This document shows, piece after piece, positions 1-9,721 of a DNA stretch of 64,000 nucleotides. The notes below the pieces were generated by a model. The model was not told the origin of the DNA. It searched no databases and saw nothing but the letters and a program-made list of their open reading frames with translations. Position 1 is the first letter of the stretch. The number at the start of each line of letters is the position of its first letter. Source of the DNA: Allobosea sp. (GTDB taxonomy: Bacteria > Pseudomonadota > Alphaproteobacteria > Rhizobiales > Beijerinckiaceae); NCBI RefSeq assembly GCF_017308015.1, contig NZ_JAFKFW010000007.1, forward strand, positions 62,001 through 126,000. Reading direction: 5' to 3'. Position numbers and translations under genes: made by a program.

Positions 1-678
1 CAGCGGGTCGGTTTCCGCGTCGCGCTTATGGCCGCGCGCCAGCCGCGCCTGGTTCAAGGCCAGGGACAGCGCGCCGATGCCCGCGAGCGTGGTCAGACAG
101 ACCACGATATTGAGGTCTTCCGCCCAGTTCGACGGGATGCCCGGCAGAACCCACCGACCATCCAGCAGCAGCAGAACGGCGCAAGGAACGAAGGATAGAC
201 CGGTCAGGACATACAGGCCGGTCAGCAGCATGATCGCCAGCCTGGCTTCGGCCCGGCCGAGCCAGTAATCCCAGGCTGTTGCAAACAGAATAGCCGCGGC
301 CGCGACATTGAGCCCGATGATCGCAATGCCGTTATAGCCGGCCAGCATGGGCACGGCCATGGCTGCCGACGATGCGGTTGCCATGACGGCCATGCTGCGC
401 CAGGGCAGAACCCGCGTACGGAATTCGCGGCCGGCGCCGAAGACGAAGGCGAGACCCGTGAGAAGAACCGCGTAGCCGGCTGCCCCCACGATCGGCGACA
501 TCGTCCTGACATAGCCGCCATAGATCAGCACGCCGACGGCCATCAGCGCCACGCCGATCGTCCAGGCCATCAGGAAGCCTTCCTTCCTGGAAACGAGCCA
601 GCTGACGAGGAAAGCCGCGGCCAGTCCGCATCCAGAAAGGGTGAAGGCCGTCAGGAGGGACTGATAGTCGAGCGACAC
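1..678 (-). CDS. Membrane-anchored diguanylate cyclase (GGDEF), N-terminal part, cut by window edge
   Basis: The minus-strand frame from a GTG at 678 stays open for 226 codons to the window edge. It encodes about six hydrophobic segments separated by short loops, then a basic linker and the residues RDAETDPL. DxLTxLxNR is the usual opening of a GGDEF domain, which makes cyclic di-GMP from two GTP, so the sequence stops just as the catalytic domain begins. I infer a cyclase whose membrane half senses a signal; the GGDEF signature itself lies outside the window. The GTG start is a choice: the frame is open further upstream, but no ATG is seen nearby. An inactive GGDEF or a GGDEF-EAL fusion is equally possible. 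Confidence 0.6.
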   Translation of the reverse strand, partial: MSLDYQSLLTAFTLSGCGLAAAFLVSWLVSRKEGFLMAWTIGVALMAVGVLIYGGYVRTMSPIVGAAGYAVLLTGLAFVFGAGREFRTRVLPWRSMAVMATASSAAMAVPMLAGYNGIAIIGLNVAAAAILFATAWDYWLGRAEARLAIMLLTGLYVLTGLSFVPCAVLLLLDGRWVLPGIPSNWAEDLNIVVCLTTLAGIGALSLALNQARLARGHKRDAETDPL

Positions 679-804
679 GAAGGTCTCTGGGCAGACAGAA
701 GGGTCGCAGCAGTTATGCCAGCGGTGCCATTGCCGAAAACTTAAGCCGGTCGGCTGCATTCGCCGGGCCGCTGGCCTGCCTGATCGGACGCTCTGGCGCG
801 AATT
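679..804. other. Intergenic region, nothing recognised
   Basis: This 126-base spacer lies between the GGDEF gene and the 3' end of the aldolase operon. Both flanking genes are on the minus strand, so it should hold the promoter of the GGDEF gene, but I see no convincing promoter or terminator. Confidence 0.3.
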
Positions 805-1449
805 TCACCCGACCTTGCCGTAGCCCGCGAATTTGGCGCCGACGCGTTCCATCTCGGTCGCGTCGAGGATGACCGGCTCGAGTCCAGCCGCCAGGATGTC
901 GAGATATTGCCCGGCGAGGTTCTCGACCTCGGCGACGATCGTATGCGCGCCCGCCAGCGTCTGGCCGAGCGCGATGACTCCATGGTTGGCGAGCAGCACG
1001 GCCTTGCGTCCCTCCAACGCCTTCACCGCGTTGTCGGCAAGCTCCGGCGTGCCGAAAGTGGCATAATCGGCGCAGCGGACATCGGCGCCGCCGCAGAGCG
1101 CGATCATGTAGTGGAAGGCCGGGATGCCGCGCCGCGTGCAGGACAAGGCGGTGGCACGCGGCGAATGGGTATGGACGATCGCCTGCGCATCCGGGCGCGC
1201 CTTGTAGATCGCGACATGGAAGGGCCATTCCGAAGACGGCTTCCGGCTGCCGTTCAAGACGGTGCCGTCGAGCCTGAGATGGATCAGGTCTTCAGGCTTC
1301 GTTTGCGCATAAGGCAGGCCCGATGGCGTGATCAGCAGTCCATCTCCGAAACGCGAGGAGACATTGCCCGATTTCGACGGGCAGAACCCGGCCCGGTCGA
1401 TCGCCTGCGCGACCGAAACGATCTCCTGCCGCAAGTCTTGCTCGGTCAT
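805..1449 (-). CDS. Class II aldolase/adducin family protein, probable methylthioribulose-1-phosphate aldolase
   Basis: This 214-residue protein has the class II aldolase fold signatures: a glutamate in SSEWPFH, the paired zinc histidines in VHTHSPRA, and a third histidine in ANHGVIALG. Its ATG overlaps the mtnA stop as ATGA, so the two are translationally coupled. MtnA makes methylthioribulose-1-phosphate. In the known DHAP shunt (Rhodospirillum rubrum, some E. coli), an aldolase of this family splits that product, or 5-deoxyribulose-1-phosphate, into DHAP and an aldehyde. I therefore infer an Ald2-type aldolase. The alternative is an MtnB-type dehydratase of the classical methionine salvage pathway, but no mtnC, mtnD or mtnK is nearby. 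The family call is firm and the substrate is inferred. Confidence 0.85.
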   Translation of the reverse strand: MTEQDLRQEIVSVAQAIDRAGFCPSKSGNVSSRFGDGLLITPSGLPYAQTKPEDLIHLRLDGTVLNGSRKPSSEWPFHVAIYKARPDAQAIVHTHSPRATALSCTRRGIPAFHYMIALCGGADVRCADYATFGTPELADNAVKALEGRKAVLLANHGVIALGQTLAGAHTIVAEVENLAGQYLDILAAGLEPVILDATEMERVGAKFAGYGKVG

Positions 1450-2555
1450 GCCCTGCCCTTGTTCGCCAGGTCGGGAAAAAGTTGCACCAGCCCGTCAGTG
1501 CTGGCCGCGCAGACGCCGCGCTCGGTGATGAGGCCGCTGACCAGCCGCGCCGGTGTCACGTCGAACGCAGGATTGGCGGCCCCGCTACCCGGTGCGACCA
1601 CGCGCACGGACCGAACCTCGCCATCGTCGGCGAGCCCCGAGAGATGCGTCACCTCGCGCGCCGCTCGTTCCTCGATCGGGATATCGGCAAGGCCGTCGCT
1701 TATGCTCCAGTCGATCGTCGGCGAGGGCAGCGCCACATAGAAGGGCACGCCGTTGTCATGCGCAGCCAGCGCCTTGAGATAGGTCCCGATCTTGTTGGCA
1801 ACATCGCCGGTCACAGTCGTCCGGTCGGTTCCGACGATCACCATGTCGACCTGTCCGTGCTGCATCAGATGGCCCCCGGCATTGTCCACGATCACCGTAT
1901 GCGGCACACCGTGGGCTCCGAGTTCATAGGCCGTCAGCGCTGCGCCCTGGTTGCGGGGCCGGGTCTCGTCGACCCAGACATGGACCGGTATGCCGGCATC
2001 ATGCGCGAGATAGATCGGTGCCAGCGCCGTGCCCCAATCCACCGTGGCGAGCCAGCCGGCATTGCAATGGGTGAGGATGTTGACCGGCGCACCGGCAGGC
2101 TTGCGCGCCGCGATCCCGGCAATGAGTGGCAAGCCGTGTTCGCCAATCGCACGGCACAAAGCGACATCCTCGTCGCAGATCGCAGCCGCTTCCGCATAAG
2201 CGGCTTCAGCCCGCGCCTCCGCCGGCAAGCCCGCAAGGGAACGGCGCATCCGCTCCAGCGCCCAATGCAGGTTGACGGCCGTCGGCCGCGTCGCACCGAG
2301 CAGAGCAAGCGCGGTCTCAAGTGCCGTATCCGATGCATCCGCCCGCATCGCCAGCGCGACGCCGTAGGCTGCGGTCGCGCCGATCAGCGGAGCGCCGCGC
2401 ACAATCATGCTCCGGATCGCATCGGCCGCCTGCTCGGCCGAGCCGAGCGCCACGGTCTCGAAGCGGAAAGGCAGTCTCGTCTGGTCGATCACGACGACAC
2501 GCCAGCCATCCTGCGCCAGCCAGATCGTCCGGTAGGGTTGGCCGTTGATCTTCAT
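1446..2555 (-). CDS. mtnA: S-methyl-5-thioribose-1-phosphate isomerase
   Basis: This 369-residue enzyme converts the aldose methylthioribose-1-phosphate to methylthioribulose-1-phosphate in the cytosol. Family hallmarks are visible: [11 protein letters not shown] near the N-terminus, the catalytic-cysteine motif [17 protein letters not shown], the VGTDR motif holding the catalytic aspartate, and NKIGTY. I chose the ATG at 2555 ([10 protein letters not shown]), seven bases downstream of the apt stop. The open frame continues upstream, but that stretch has no family similarity. The 3' end overlaps the aldolase start by four bases. The order mtnP-apt-mtnA-aldolase shows that the ribose-phosphate made by MtnP is processed further. 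Some relatives also act on 5-deoxyribose-1-phosphate. Confidence 0.95.
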   Translation of the reverse strand: MKINGQPYRTIWLAQDGWRVVVIDQTRLPFRFETVALGSAEQAADAIRSMIVRGAPLIGATAAYGVALAMRADASDTALETALALLGATRPTAVNLHWALERMRRSLAGLPAEARAEAAYAEAAAICDEDVALCRAIGEHGLPLIAGIAARKPAGAPVNILTHCNAGWLATVDWGTALAPIYLAHDAGIPVHVWVDETRPRNQGAALTAYELGAHGVPHTVIVDNAGGHLMQHGQVDMVIVGTDRTTVTGDVANKIGTYLKALAAHDNGVPFYVALPSPTIDWSISDGLADIPIEERAAREVTHLSGLADDGEVRSVRVVAPGSGAANPAFDVTPARLVSGLITERGVCAASTDGLVQLFPDLANKGRA

Positions 2556-2562
2556 GGCCCGC

Positions 2563-3090
2563 TCAGTCGCCCGCGAAGGAAACCAGCGTGCGCACGGGCA
2601 CGCCAAGCCGCCGGATCTTGTCGGCACCGCCGAGTTCCGGCAGGTCGACGATGAAACAGGCCGCCACGACCTCGGCCCCGAGCCCCGCCAGCAGGTTGAC
2701 CGCGGCTTCCGCGGTGCCTCCGGTCGCGATCAGATCATCGACCAGCAGCACGCGCTCCCCCGGCTGCACCGCATCGCGATGGATCTCGATCTCGTCCGTA
2801 CCGTATTCGAGCGCATAGGTCGCACGCAGCGTCTCCAGCGGCAGCTTGCCCTTTTTGCGGACGGGAACGAAGCCGGCCGAGAGCTGATGCGCTACCGCCC
2901 CGCCCAGGATGAAACCGCGCGCCTCGATTCCGGCGATCTTTGCGATCTTCAACCCGGCGAAAGGCTGCACCAGTTCATCGACCGCCCGACGAAAGGCTCT
3001 GGCGTCGCCAAGCAACGTGGTGATGTCACGAAAGACGATACCGGGCCGGGGATAGTCGGGGATCGCGCGGATGCTGTCGGCGAGGTTCAT
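2563..3090 (-). CDS. apt: Adenine phosphoribosyltransferase
   Basis: Apt salvages adenine to AMP using PRPP. The 175-residue reading begins [18 protein letters not shown], the usual N-terminus of this family. It carries the PRPP-binding loop [15 protein letters not shown] and the [11 protein letters not shown] segment. In this operon the adenine comes from MtnP, which cleaves methylthioadenosine next door. An upstream in-frame ATG at 3162 overlaps the mtnP stop as TGATG and would add 24 basic, low-complexity residues. That start would fit translational coupling, so it is a real alternative. I keep 3090 because it matches the usual family length. Confidence 0.93.
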   Translation of the reverse strand: MNLADSIRAIPDYPRPGIVFRDITTLLGDARAFRRAVDELVQPFAGLKIAKIAGIEARGFILGGAVAHQLSAGFVPVRKKGKLPLETLRATYALEYGTDEIEIHRDAVQPGERVLLVDDLIATGGTAEAAVNLLAGLGAEVVAACFIVDLPELGGADKIRRLGVPVRTLVSFAGD

Positions 3091-3161
3091 GGGCACCGTC
3101 TCGGGAGGATTGACGGAGGCCTTGGTCCGACGCCGAGCCGGCTTCGTCAAGAGCGCCGTCA

Positions 3162-4040
3162 TCACGCCACCTCGAGCACGCGCCCGGCGACGGCATCGAG
3201 CTTCGCCAGCAGGGCCGGATCGCGGAAGGCCGGCGCCGTCACGATGGCGTTGTCGAGCGCATGATGCGAGCCGGCCGGGCACGGCTCCCGCTCGGCCGGA
3301 AAATCGGCGGCCAGCCGCGCCACGAGGCGGCGGGCCTTGTCGGCGTTGTCGTGCAGCACGGCGATGACGGAGGCGACATCGACGGCGCCGTGCAACTCGT
3401 GCCAGCAGTCGTAGTCGGTCACCATCGCGACGGTGGCATAGGTGATCTCGGCCTCGCGGGCGAGCTTGGCCTCCGGCATCGCGGTCATGCCGATCAGGTC
3501 GTAGCCGAACCCGCGATAGGTCATCGATTCCGCATAGGTCGAGAATTGCGGGCCTTCCATCGTGACCAGCGTACCACCGCGCACGAAGGGCAGATCCTCC
3601 GCCTGTGCCGCCGCAACGATCCGCGCCTGCAGGGCGGGGCCGACCGGATGGGCCAAGGAGACATGGGCGACGCAGCCCCGGCCGAAGAAGGAATTCTCGC
3701 GCCGGCTCGTCCGGTCGACGAACTGGTCGACCAGCACGAACAGGCCGGGATAGAGCTCGGCCTTGTAGGAGCCGCAGGCCGAGAGCGAGACGAGATCTGT
3801 CACGCCGGCCCGCTTCAGCACGTCGATATTGGCGCGATAGTTGATCTCGGAGGGCGGAATGGCGTGACCGCGCCCATGGCGCGGCAGGAAGATGATCTTC
3901 GTCTGGCCGATCCGGCCGATCCGCAAGCTGTCCGAAGGCTCGCCCCAGGGACTTTCGATACGCTCCTCGCGCAGATCCTTGAGGCCCGGCAGATCGTAGA
4001 TGCCCGATCCGCCGATGATTCCGAGAACGGCTTCGCTCAT
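3162..4040 (-). CDS. mtnP: S-methyl-5'-thioadenosine phosphorylase
   Basis: This 292-residue enzyme phosphorolyses methylthioadenosine, a by-product of polyamine and homoserine lactone synthesis, to adenine and methylthioribose-1-phosphate. Visible family motifs are [12 protein letters not shown] at the N-terminus, the phosphate-binding LPRHGRGH, the substrate-binding [12 protein letters not shown] and [16 protein letters not shown]. The ATG at 4040 was chosen because the family starts right before the GIIGGSG strand; the open frame upstream runs into a palindromic repeat. It is the first gene of a four-gene minus-strand operon. Its stop overlaps a possible apt start by one base (TGATG). Confidence 0.96.
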   Translation of the reverse strand: MSEAVLGIIGGSGIYDLPGLKDLREERIESPWGEPSDSLRIGRIGQTKIIFLPRHGRGHAIPPSEINYRANIDVLKRAGVTDLVSLSACGSYKAELYPGLFVLVDQFVDRTSRRENSFFGRGCVAHVSLAHPVGPALQARIVAAAQAEDLPFVRGGTLVTMEGPQFSTYAESMTYRGFGYDLIGMTAMPEAKLAREAEITYATVAMVTDYDCWHELHGAVDVASVIAVLHDNADKARRLVARLAADFPAEREPCPAGSHHALDNAIVTAPAFRDPALLAKLDAVAGRVLEVA

Positions 4041-4055
4041 GGTCGATTTCCTCGA

Positions 4056-4096
4056 GCATCGAACCGAAAAGTGGAAGCCACTTTTCGGTTCGATGC
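4056..4096. repeat. Perfect palindrome, dispersed repeat copy 1
   Basis: Two 19-base arms (4056-4074 and 4078-4096) are perfect reverse complements around the 3-base loop AAG. The core is CCGAAAAGTGG / CCACTTTTCGG. It lies just upstream of the mtnP start codon. The same core recurs at 12207-12242 and 21203-21246, with a worn copy near 46116, so this is a dispersed element and not a gene-specific operator. Related palindromes are common in Rhizobiales genomes. Confidence 0.9.
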
Positions 4097-4167
4097 GACA
4101 ACAAATACGGGCGCGGAAAGGACCACCTTTCGATGACGGTCGCAATACGATGGGATCGAATGCCCTC

Positions 4168-4190
4168 ATGCTCGGGCTCGGCCCGAGCAT
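4168..4190. repeat. Short perfect palindrome (10-base arms)
   Basis: ATGCTCGGGC at 4168-4177 pairs with GCCCGAGCAT at 4181-4190 around TCG. It has no T-run and sits between the mtnP repeat and the bc1 terminator. The half-site CCCGAGCATC also appears near 63881, so it may be another dispersed repeat. Its role is unknown. Confidence 0.7.
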
Positions 4191-4228
4191 CTCCTGCCGA
4201 AGGAGCCTCCGGATTTTCCCCTCAACGA

Positions 4229-4254
4229 AAAAGGCCCCGTCACCGGGGCCTTTT
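4229..4254 (-). terminator. Rho-independent terminator of the bc1 operon
   Basis: AAAAGGCCCCG (4229-4239) pairs with CGGGGCCTTTT (4244-4254) around TCAC. Read on the minus strand, the GC stem is followed by five T residues, 22 bases after the cytochrome c1 stop. It could also work on the plus strand. Confidence 0.85.
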
Positions 4255-4275
4255 CCTGGAATGACATTCTGCCGG

Positions 4276-5157
4276 TCAGTGAACCGGCGAGCCGTCCGGC
4301 ATGCGCGACCACACCTTCTTCTTGGTGTAGTAGAGCAGGAAGGCGAAGATCGTCAGGAACGCCATCACCTGCATGCCCAGGCGCTTGCGCGCCTCCAGAT
4401 GCGGCTCCGCCATCCACATCATGAAGGCGGCGACGTCGCGGGCGTACTGGTCGGCCGTCTCCGGCACCGGCGCCTTGCCGTCCGCCCCCTTGGGGTATTC
4501 GACCTGGCCGTCGGAGAGCGGGTTCGGCATCGCGATCAGGTGACCGGGCATGTACTCGTTGTAGTTCTGCCCGGGCAGCAGGGCGGGGAAGCCGGCCGGC
4601 GGCTCCTTGTAGCCCACGAGCAGGGCATGAATGTAGTCCGGCCCCTGCTCCTGATACTGCGTGAAGATGTCGAACACGAAAGTCGGGAAGCCGCGCGTGT
4701 AGGTGCGGGCCTTGGCCAGCACCGAGAAGTCCGGCGGGTAGGCGCCGCCCTGGGCCGCGCGCGCGGCCTGCTCGTTCGGGAACGGCGACGGGAAGCGGTC
4801 GGCCGGGCGGCCGGGCCGCTCGAACATCTCGCCCTGGTCGTTCGGCCCGTCCTTGATCTGATAGGTCGCGGCGAGCGCTGCGACCTGTCCGGACGTGAAT
4901 TCAGGGCCGCCCGGCTGCGACAGGTTGCGGAAGGCAACGAGGCTCGCGCCGTGGCAGCTCGCGCAGACTTCCTTGAAGACCTTGAAGCCGCGCTGGAGCT
5001 GGGCCCGATCGAACTTGCCGAACGGTCCCGAGAACGACCAGCTCAGCGCCGGCGGCTTCGGGCCGGCCTCGGCGGCCTGCGCCGCCGGCTGGATGAGCGC
5101 CAGCGAGAGGCCGGCAGCGAGCCCTGTCAGGGCGAGACGAAACGAGATTCTGCTCAT
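4276..5157 (-). CDS. petC: Cytochrome c1, bc1 complex
   Basis: This is the haem c subunit of the ubiquinol-cytochrome c reductase, which passes electrons from the Rieske centre to cytochrome c in the periplasm. The 293-residue protein has an N-terminal signal peptide ending near AQAAEA (residue 29), the haem-binding CASCH at residues 65-69, and a probable axial methionine in GHLIAMPNPL. A C-terminal membrane anchor precedes YTKKKVWSRM. In rhizobia cytochrome b and c1 are often a fused FbcH polyprotein; here they are two genes separated by seven bases. It is the last gene of the operon, directly before a terminator. Confidence 0.96.
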   Translation of the reverse strand: MSRISFRLALTGLAAGLSLALIQPAAQAAEAGPKPPALSWSFSGPFGKFDRAQLQRGFKVFKEVCASCHGASLVAFRNLSQPGGPEFTSGQVAALAATYQIKDGPNDQGEMFERPGRPADRFPSPFPNEQAARAAQGGAYPPDFSVLAKARTYTRGFPTFVFDIFTQYQEQGPDYIHALLVGYKEPPAGFPALLPGQNYNEYMPGHLIAMPNPLSDGQVEYPKGADGKAPVPETADQYARDVAAFMMWMAEPHLEARKRLGMQVMAFLTIFAFLLYYTKKKVWSRMPDGSPVH

Positions 5158-5164
5158 GGTTCCG

Positions 5165-6448
5165 TCAGCCCTTGACGTTCGGTTCGGCGGCAGTGGCGGT
5201 CGCGACGCGCGCCGCCGACCCGCCCTTGGCGGAAGCGAGCACCGCATCGGCGATCGAGGTCGGCAGCGCCTTCGGCCGCTCGAACAGGCCGACGACGAAG
5301 AGCGCGACGAAGAAGCCGAAATACAGCACGGTGAAGATCTGCGAGGCGATGACGTAGCCGCCTTCGGCCGGCATGGCGCCGAGATAGCCCAGGCCGATGC
5401 AGACCACGACGAAGGCCCAGAACAACTGGCGCCCGATCGGCCGGTAGCTCATCGACTTGACCTTGGAGGTATCGATCCAGGGCAGGAAGGCGAGGACCAC
5501 GATGGCAGCGCCCATGGCGAGCACGCCGCCGAGCTTGTCGGGAATGGCGCGCAGGATCGCGTAGAACGGCAGGAAGTACCATTCCGGGACGATATGCGCA
5601 GGCGTGGAGGCCGGGTTTGCCGGAATATAATTGTCCGCATGGCCCATGAAATTCGGCTGGTAGAACACGAACCAGGCGAACAGGATCATGAACACGACCA
5701 TGCCGAAGATGTCCTTCACGGTCGCATAGGGCGTGAACGGCACGGTGTCCTTCTGGACGTTCTTCACCTCGACGCCGGTCGGGTTGTTCTGTCCGACGAC
5801 GTGCAGCGCCCAGATGTGCAGGACGACGACGCCGAAGATCATGAACGGAAGCAGGTAATGCAGCGAGAAGAAGCGGTTCAGCGTCGGATTGTCGACCGAG
5901 TAGCCGCCCCACAGGAAGGTGACGATCGTCTCGCCGATCACGGGCAGCGCCGAGAACAGGTTGGTGATGACGGTCGCGCCCCAGAAGGACATCTGCCCCC
6001 ATGGGAGCACATAGCCCATGAACGCCGTCGCCATCATCAGCAGGAAGATCACCACGCCGAGGATCCAGAGCACCTCGCGCGGCGCCTTGTACGAGCCATA
6101 ATAAAGCCCGCGGAAGATGTGCACATAGACGGCGACGAAGAACATCGACGCGCCGTTCGAGTGCAGATAGCGCAGGAGCCAGCCGTAGTTCACGTCGCGC
6201 ATGATATGCTCGACCGAATTGAAGGCGAGCAACGAGTTGGCCGTGTAATGCATCGCCAGGATGATGCCGGTGACGATCTGCACCACCAGCATGAACACGA
6301 GGATGCCACCGAAGGTCCACAGATAGTTCAGGTTGCGCGGCACCGGGTAGGAAACCGCCGAATCATGGGCGAGCCGGATGATCGGCAGGCGGGCGTCGAG
6401 CCAGCGTTCGATGCCGGTCTTCGGGACGTATGAACTGTGACCACTCAT
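5165..6448 (-). CDS. petB: Cytochrome b, bc1 complex
   Basis: This 427-residue integral membrane subunit carries haems bL and bH and the quinol-oxidation and quinone-reduction sites. About eight to nine hydrophobic helices are visible. Two histidine pairs in the second and fourth helices (YLHSNGAS...YVHIFRG and FSLHYLLPF...VLHIWALH) are the expected haem ligands, and PEWYFLPFY is the Qo-site signature. A C-terminal tail of about 45 residues after the last helix is rich in alanine. It starts with ATG at 6448 and sits between the Rieske gene (53-base gap) and cytochrome c1. Confidence 0.97.
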   Translation of the reverse strand: MSGHSSYVPKTGIERWLDARLPIIRLAHDSAVSYPVPRNLNYLWTFGGILVFMLVVQIVTGIILAMHYTANSLLAFNSVEHIMRDVNYGWLLRYLHSNGASMFFVAVYVHIFRGLYYGSYKAPREVLWILGVVIFLLMMATAFMGYVLPWGQMSFWGATVITNLFSALPVIGETIVTFLWGGYSVDNPTLNRFFSLHYLLPFMIFGVVVLHIWALHVVGQNNPTGVEVKNVQKDTVPFTPYATVKDIFGMVVFMILFAWFVFYQPNFMGHADNYIPANPASTPAHIVPEWYFLPFYAILRAIPDKLGGVLAMGAAIVVLAFLPWIDTSKVKSMSYRPIGRQLFWAFVVVCIGLGYLGAMPAEGGYVIASQIFTVLYFGFFVALFVVGLFERPKALPTSIADAVLASAKGGSAARVATATAAEPNVKG

Positions 6449-6501
6449 GAAGAATGCCTCAAGGCTGTCTCATCTTGGCGGGAAAGCATCGAGCGCATTG
6501 C

Positions 6502-7050
6502 TCAGCCGATCTTGATCTTGGTGTCGCCGTTGAAGGCATAGGGCGGCACCGGCAGGTTGAGCGGCGCCGGCCCCTTGCGGATACGGCCGGAGGAATCGTA
6601 GTGCGAGCCGTGGCAAGGGCAGAACCAGCCGTCGAAATCGCCCTTCGATTCGCCGGGCGCGGTGCCCAGCGGGATGCAGCCGAGATGGGTGCAGTTGCCG
6701 AAGACGACGAGATACTGCTCGTGTCCGGGCTTGGTGCGCTGCTGGTCGGTCTGCGGGTCGCGCAGGGTCGCGACGTCGACGGCCAGCGCCTCGTCGATTT
6801 CCTTCTTGGTGCGATGGCGCACGAAAATCGGCTTGCCGCGCCAGAACAGCTTGATCGCCTGGCCTTCGGCGATGGGCGCGAGGTCGACATCGACCGGCGC
6901 GCCGGCCGCCACCGTCTGCGCGTCGGGCGCGAGCTGGCTAACCAGGGGAACGACAACGGCGCCGATGCCGACGGCGCCGAATGCGCCCGTCGCAAGCATC
7001 AGGAAATCGCGGCGGGTAGTTCCGGTCGATGTATCGGTCGCGTGCGCCAC
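6502..7050 (-). CDS. petA: Rieske iron-sulfur subunit, bc1 complex
   Basis: This 182-residue subunit holds the 2Fe-2S cluster that accepts the first electron from quinol. The N-terminus TTRRDFL plus a hydrophobic helix (about residues 12-36) is a twin-arginine signal that also acts as membrane anchor. Cluster ligands are C120 and H122 in CTHLGC and C144 and H147 in CPCH; C125 and C146 would form the usual disulfide. It is the first gene of the operon petA-petB-petC. The promoter should lie in the 191 bases up to 7241. Confidence 0.97.
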   Translation of the reverse strand: MAHATDTSTGTTRRDFLMLATGAFGAVGIGAVVVPLVSQLAPDAQTVAAGAPVDVDLAPIAEGQAIKLFWRGKPIFVRHRTKKEIDEALAVDVATLRDPQTDQQRTKPGHEQYLVVFGNCTHLGCIPLGTAPGESKGDFDGWFCPCHGSHYDSSGRIRKGPAPLNLPVPPYAFNGDTKIKIG

Positions 7051-7241
7051 GATCCAATCCTCTTACACGTCTTGCGAGCTGGAACAGCTCGAAATTGTCG
7101 CCTCTCGCCCTCATAGGGGCGCGTCGCTGCCGCCGCAATGCGGCGGTGCGTCACCTTCGGCTCTTTGACATGCAGATTGGACGAAGTCTACTGTCGCGAA
7201 CGCCCCGGCCATGCATCGCACACAGTCCGTCGGCGACAACG

Positions 7242-9107
7242 TCAGTCGGCGAGCTTTTCCGGATCGGCGGCAGCCAGGAAACCGCCCGACTGGCGCGCCC
7301 AGAGCCTGGCATAGAGTCCCCCGCGCGCGATCAGCTCGTCATGGCTGCCCATATCGGCGATCCGGCCCTGATCGAGCACGATCAGCCGGTCGAGCGCCGC
7401 GATGGTCGAGAGCCGATGCGCGATCGCGATCACCGTCTTTCCCTGCATGAGCTGCGCAAGCTGCTGCTGGATCGCCGCCTCGACCTCGGAATCAAGCGCC
7501 GAGGTCGCCTCGTCGAGGATCAGGATGGGTGCGTCCTTAAGCAGCACGCGGGCGATGGCGATACGCTGGCGCTGCCCGCCCGAGAGCTTCACGCCGCGTT
7601 CGCCGACGCGCGACTCGAAGCCCTGGCGCCCGTCCTGATCGCCGAGGCCGAGGATGAAGCCATGCGCCTCCGCCTGCTCGGCCGCGCGCGCGATTTCGGC
7701 TTCGCTCGCGCCGATCCGCCCATAGGCGATATTGTCGCCGATCGAGCGGTGCAGCAGCGAATTGTCCTGTGTCACCATGCCGATCTGGGCACGAAGCGTA
7801 TCCTGCGTGACATGGGCGATGTCCTGCCCGTCGATCAGGATGCGTCCGCTCTCGAGCGGATAGAGCCTGAGCAGCAGGTTCACCAGTGTCGACTTGCCGG
7901 CGCCCGACGGGCCGACCAGCCCGACCCGCTCGCCAGGCCGGATCTGAAGGTCGAGCCCCTCGAACAGCCCCTGCCCCCGGCCATAGTTGAAGCGGATCTT
8001 CTCGAAGCTGATCGCTCCCTTGTCGACGACGAGCGGCACCGCGCCGGGCGCATCCGGCAGGTCGTGCGGCTTGGCGATGGTCTCCATGCTCTCCTGCACC
8101 GAGCCGATATTCTCGAAAATGCCGCGCACGAGATGGATCAGCCAGCCCGACATCTGCACCAGCCGCAGCACGAGACCGATGGCCGCTGCGACCGCCCCCG
8201 GCGTCATCTCGCCCTGGCTCCAGAGCAGCAGCGCGAGCCAGGCCGTGGCCACGACGAGCAGGCTGTTCATCGTCTGCAGGATGACGCTGACACCGGTGAT
8301 CAGGCGCGACAGATTGAGGAAGGAGGCGTTCCAGCGCGACAACGAGTCGCGCACCGCCGAACGCTCGGCATCCGCCCGCGCGAACAGCTTCACCGTCAGG
8401 ATGTTCGTGTAGGAATCGACGATGCGCCCCGTCGTGGTTGAGCGCCCGAGCGAATTCGCCTCCGAGCGCTGCTTCGCGCGCGGCACGAAATAGACCAGCA
8501 GCGTGACATAGGCCGAAAGCCACAGGATCACCGGCAGCGCCAGCCACAGGCTGGTCTTGCCGAAGAAGCCGATCGCGACCGTGGCGAAGACCAGCGCGTA
8601 CCAGAGATCGTCGATGACCTCGATCGTCGCGCCGCGGATCGACTGGCCCGCCTGGATGACACGCGCCGACAGGCGGCCTGCGAAATCATTCTGGAAATAC
8701 CCCAGCGCGTGCCCGAGCGTGTAGACGTGGTTGCGCCAGCGGATCTGGTTGGTGATCTGCGGCACCACCACCTGATCGACGATGGCGTGGTTGGCGAAAT
8801 AGATCAGCGGCCGGACGACCACGAGCAGGAAAGCTGCCCCTGCCAGAAGCCAGCCATGGTCGCGGAAGATCGTCTCTGGTGACTGCGTCGAGAGCAGATC
8901 CACGAACCAGCCGACCATCAGATACATCGCCGCTTCGATGCCGCTGAAGCCGAGCCCCGTCAGCATGATCAGGGCCATCCAGCCCCTCACGCCCTTGATA
9001 TGGTGCCACATGAAGGGCCAGACGCCGCGCGGCGGCGTCTCCTGCTCGTCGAAGGGAGCGAAGACGTCGATTCGGCTTTCGAGCCAGCGGAAGAGCGGAG
9101 CGAACAT
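7242..9107 (-). CDS. ABC transporter, fused permease and ATPase (MsbA/multidrug type)
   Basis: This 621-residue half-transporter starts with an ABC type-1 membrane domain of about six helices (residues about 35-330). A nucleotide-binding domain follows, with Walker A GPSGAGKSTL, the signature LSGGQRQRI, Walker B ILILDEATSALD and a switch histidine in AIAHRLST. Such proteins dimerise and export lipids, drugs or peptides. The substrate cannot be told from sequence and there is no partner gene. I chose the ATG at 9107 (MFAPLFRWLESRI); upstream in-frame residues look non-coding. The gene diverges from trmL across 110 bases. Confidence 0.9.
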   Translation of the reverse strand: MFAPLFRWLESRIDVFAPFDEQETPPRGVWPFMWHHIKGVRGWMALIMLTGLGFSGIEAAMYLMVGWFVDLLSTQSPETIFRDHGWLLAGAAFLLVVVRPLIYFANHAIVDQVVVPQITNQIRWRNHVYTLGHALGYFQNDFAGRLSARVIQAGQSIRGATIEVIDDLWYALVFATVAIGFFGKTSLWLALPVILWLSAYVTLLVYFVPRAKQRSEANSLGRSTTTGRIVDSYTNILTVKLFARADAERSAVRDSLSRWNASFLNLSRLITGVSVILQTMNSLLVVATAWLALLLWSQGEMTPGAVAAAIGLVLRLVQMSGWLIHLVRGIFENIGSVQESMETIAKPHDLPDAPGAVPLVVDKGAISFEKIRFNYGRGQGLFEGLDLQIRPGERVGLVGPSGAGKSTLVNLLLRLYPLESGRILIDGQDIAHVTQDTLRAQIGMVTQDNSLLHRSIGDNIAYGRIGASEAEIARAAEQAEAHGFILGLGDQDGRQGFESRVGERGVKLSGGQRQRIAIARVLLKDAPILILDEATSALDSEVEAAIQQQLAQLMQGKTVIAIAHRLSTIAALDRLIVLDQGRIADMGSHDELIARGGLYARLWARQSGGFLAAADPEKLAD

Positions 9108-9217
9108 GTCTGTCTTCCCTGGTGTGGCATCGCGACGGTTTCGAGGCATATGGTCTTCGCCTGCGCGCATGACCAGCCTGCTTGACGCATATCCGGGCGT
9201 CACCGCATGACAGCGCC

Positions 9218-9721
9218 ATGCTTCGCCTCGCCCTTTTCCAGCCGGACATCCCGCAGAACACCGGCACGATGATCCGCATGGCCGCCTGCCTCGGCATTGG
9301 CGTGGACATCGTCGAGCCCGCCGCTTTCGACGTTTCTGACCGGCATTTCCGTCGCTCCGGCATGGACTATCTCGAACGCGCTACCGTCCGCCGCCACGAC
9401 TCCTTCGCCGCTTTCGACGGCTGGCGCCGGGCGCAGGGCCACCGCCTCGTCCTGGCCGAGACAGACGGCAAAACGCCCCTGCCCGATTTTGCCTTCCGCC
9501 CGGACGACATCGTCCTCGTCGGGCGCGAATCGGCCGGCGTGACCGCCGAGGTGCAGGCTGCCGCCGAGGCCAGCCTGCACATTCCCATGCGGTCGGGATT
9601 GCGTTCGCTCAATGTCGCGCTGGCGGCAGCGATGGTAATGGGCGAGGCATTGCGACAGACTGGCGGCTTTCCGGGCCGCGATGGAACAGAAGCAGAAGAT
9701 GGTCACCCCGAAACCCGCTGA
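9218..9721 (+). CDS. trmL: tRNA (cytidine/uridine-34-2'-O)-methyltransferase TrmL
   Basis: This 167-residue SPOUT-fold enzyme methylates the ribose of the wobble base in leucine tRNAs. It shows the opening [14 protein letters not shown], then LVGRESAGV and a C-terminal [22 protein letters not shown]. This last segment is the trefoil-knot S-adenosylmethionine site. The ATG at 9218 is the only start that fits the family. The 3' end overlaps the hemF reading frame by 41 bases if hemF starts at 9681. Confidence 0.93.
   Translation: MLRLALFQPDIPQNTGTMIRMAACLGIGVDIVEPAAFDVSDRHFRRSGMDYLERATVRRHDSFAAFDGWRRAQGHRLVLAETDGKTPLPDFAFRPDDIVLVGRESAGVTAEVQAAAEASLHIPMRSGLRSLNVALAAAMVMGEALRQTGGFPGRDGTEAEDGHPETR

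Noticed and set aside
2563-4104. One continuous frame joining apt and part of mtnP's antisense-shifted region
   Set aside because: The upstream part is out of frame with MtnP and has no family support; apt alone accounts for the conserved sequence.
4041-4275. SAM-type riboswitch ahead of the mtn operon
   Set aside because: The region is filled by a perfect palindrome, a second palindrome and the bc1 terminator; no SAM aptamer pattern was recognisable.
4000-5175. 391-codon plus-strand frame over cytochrome c1
   Set aside because: It is antisense to petC and crosses a terminator and a palindrome.
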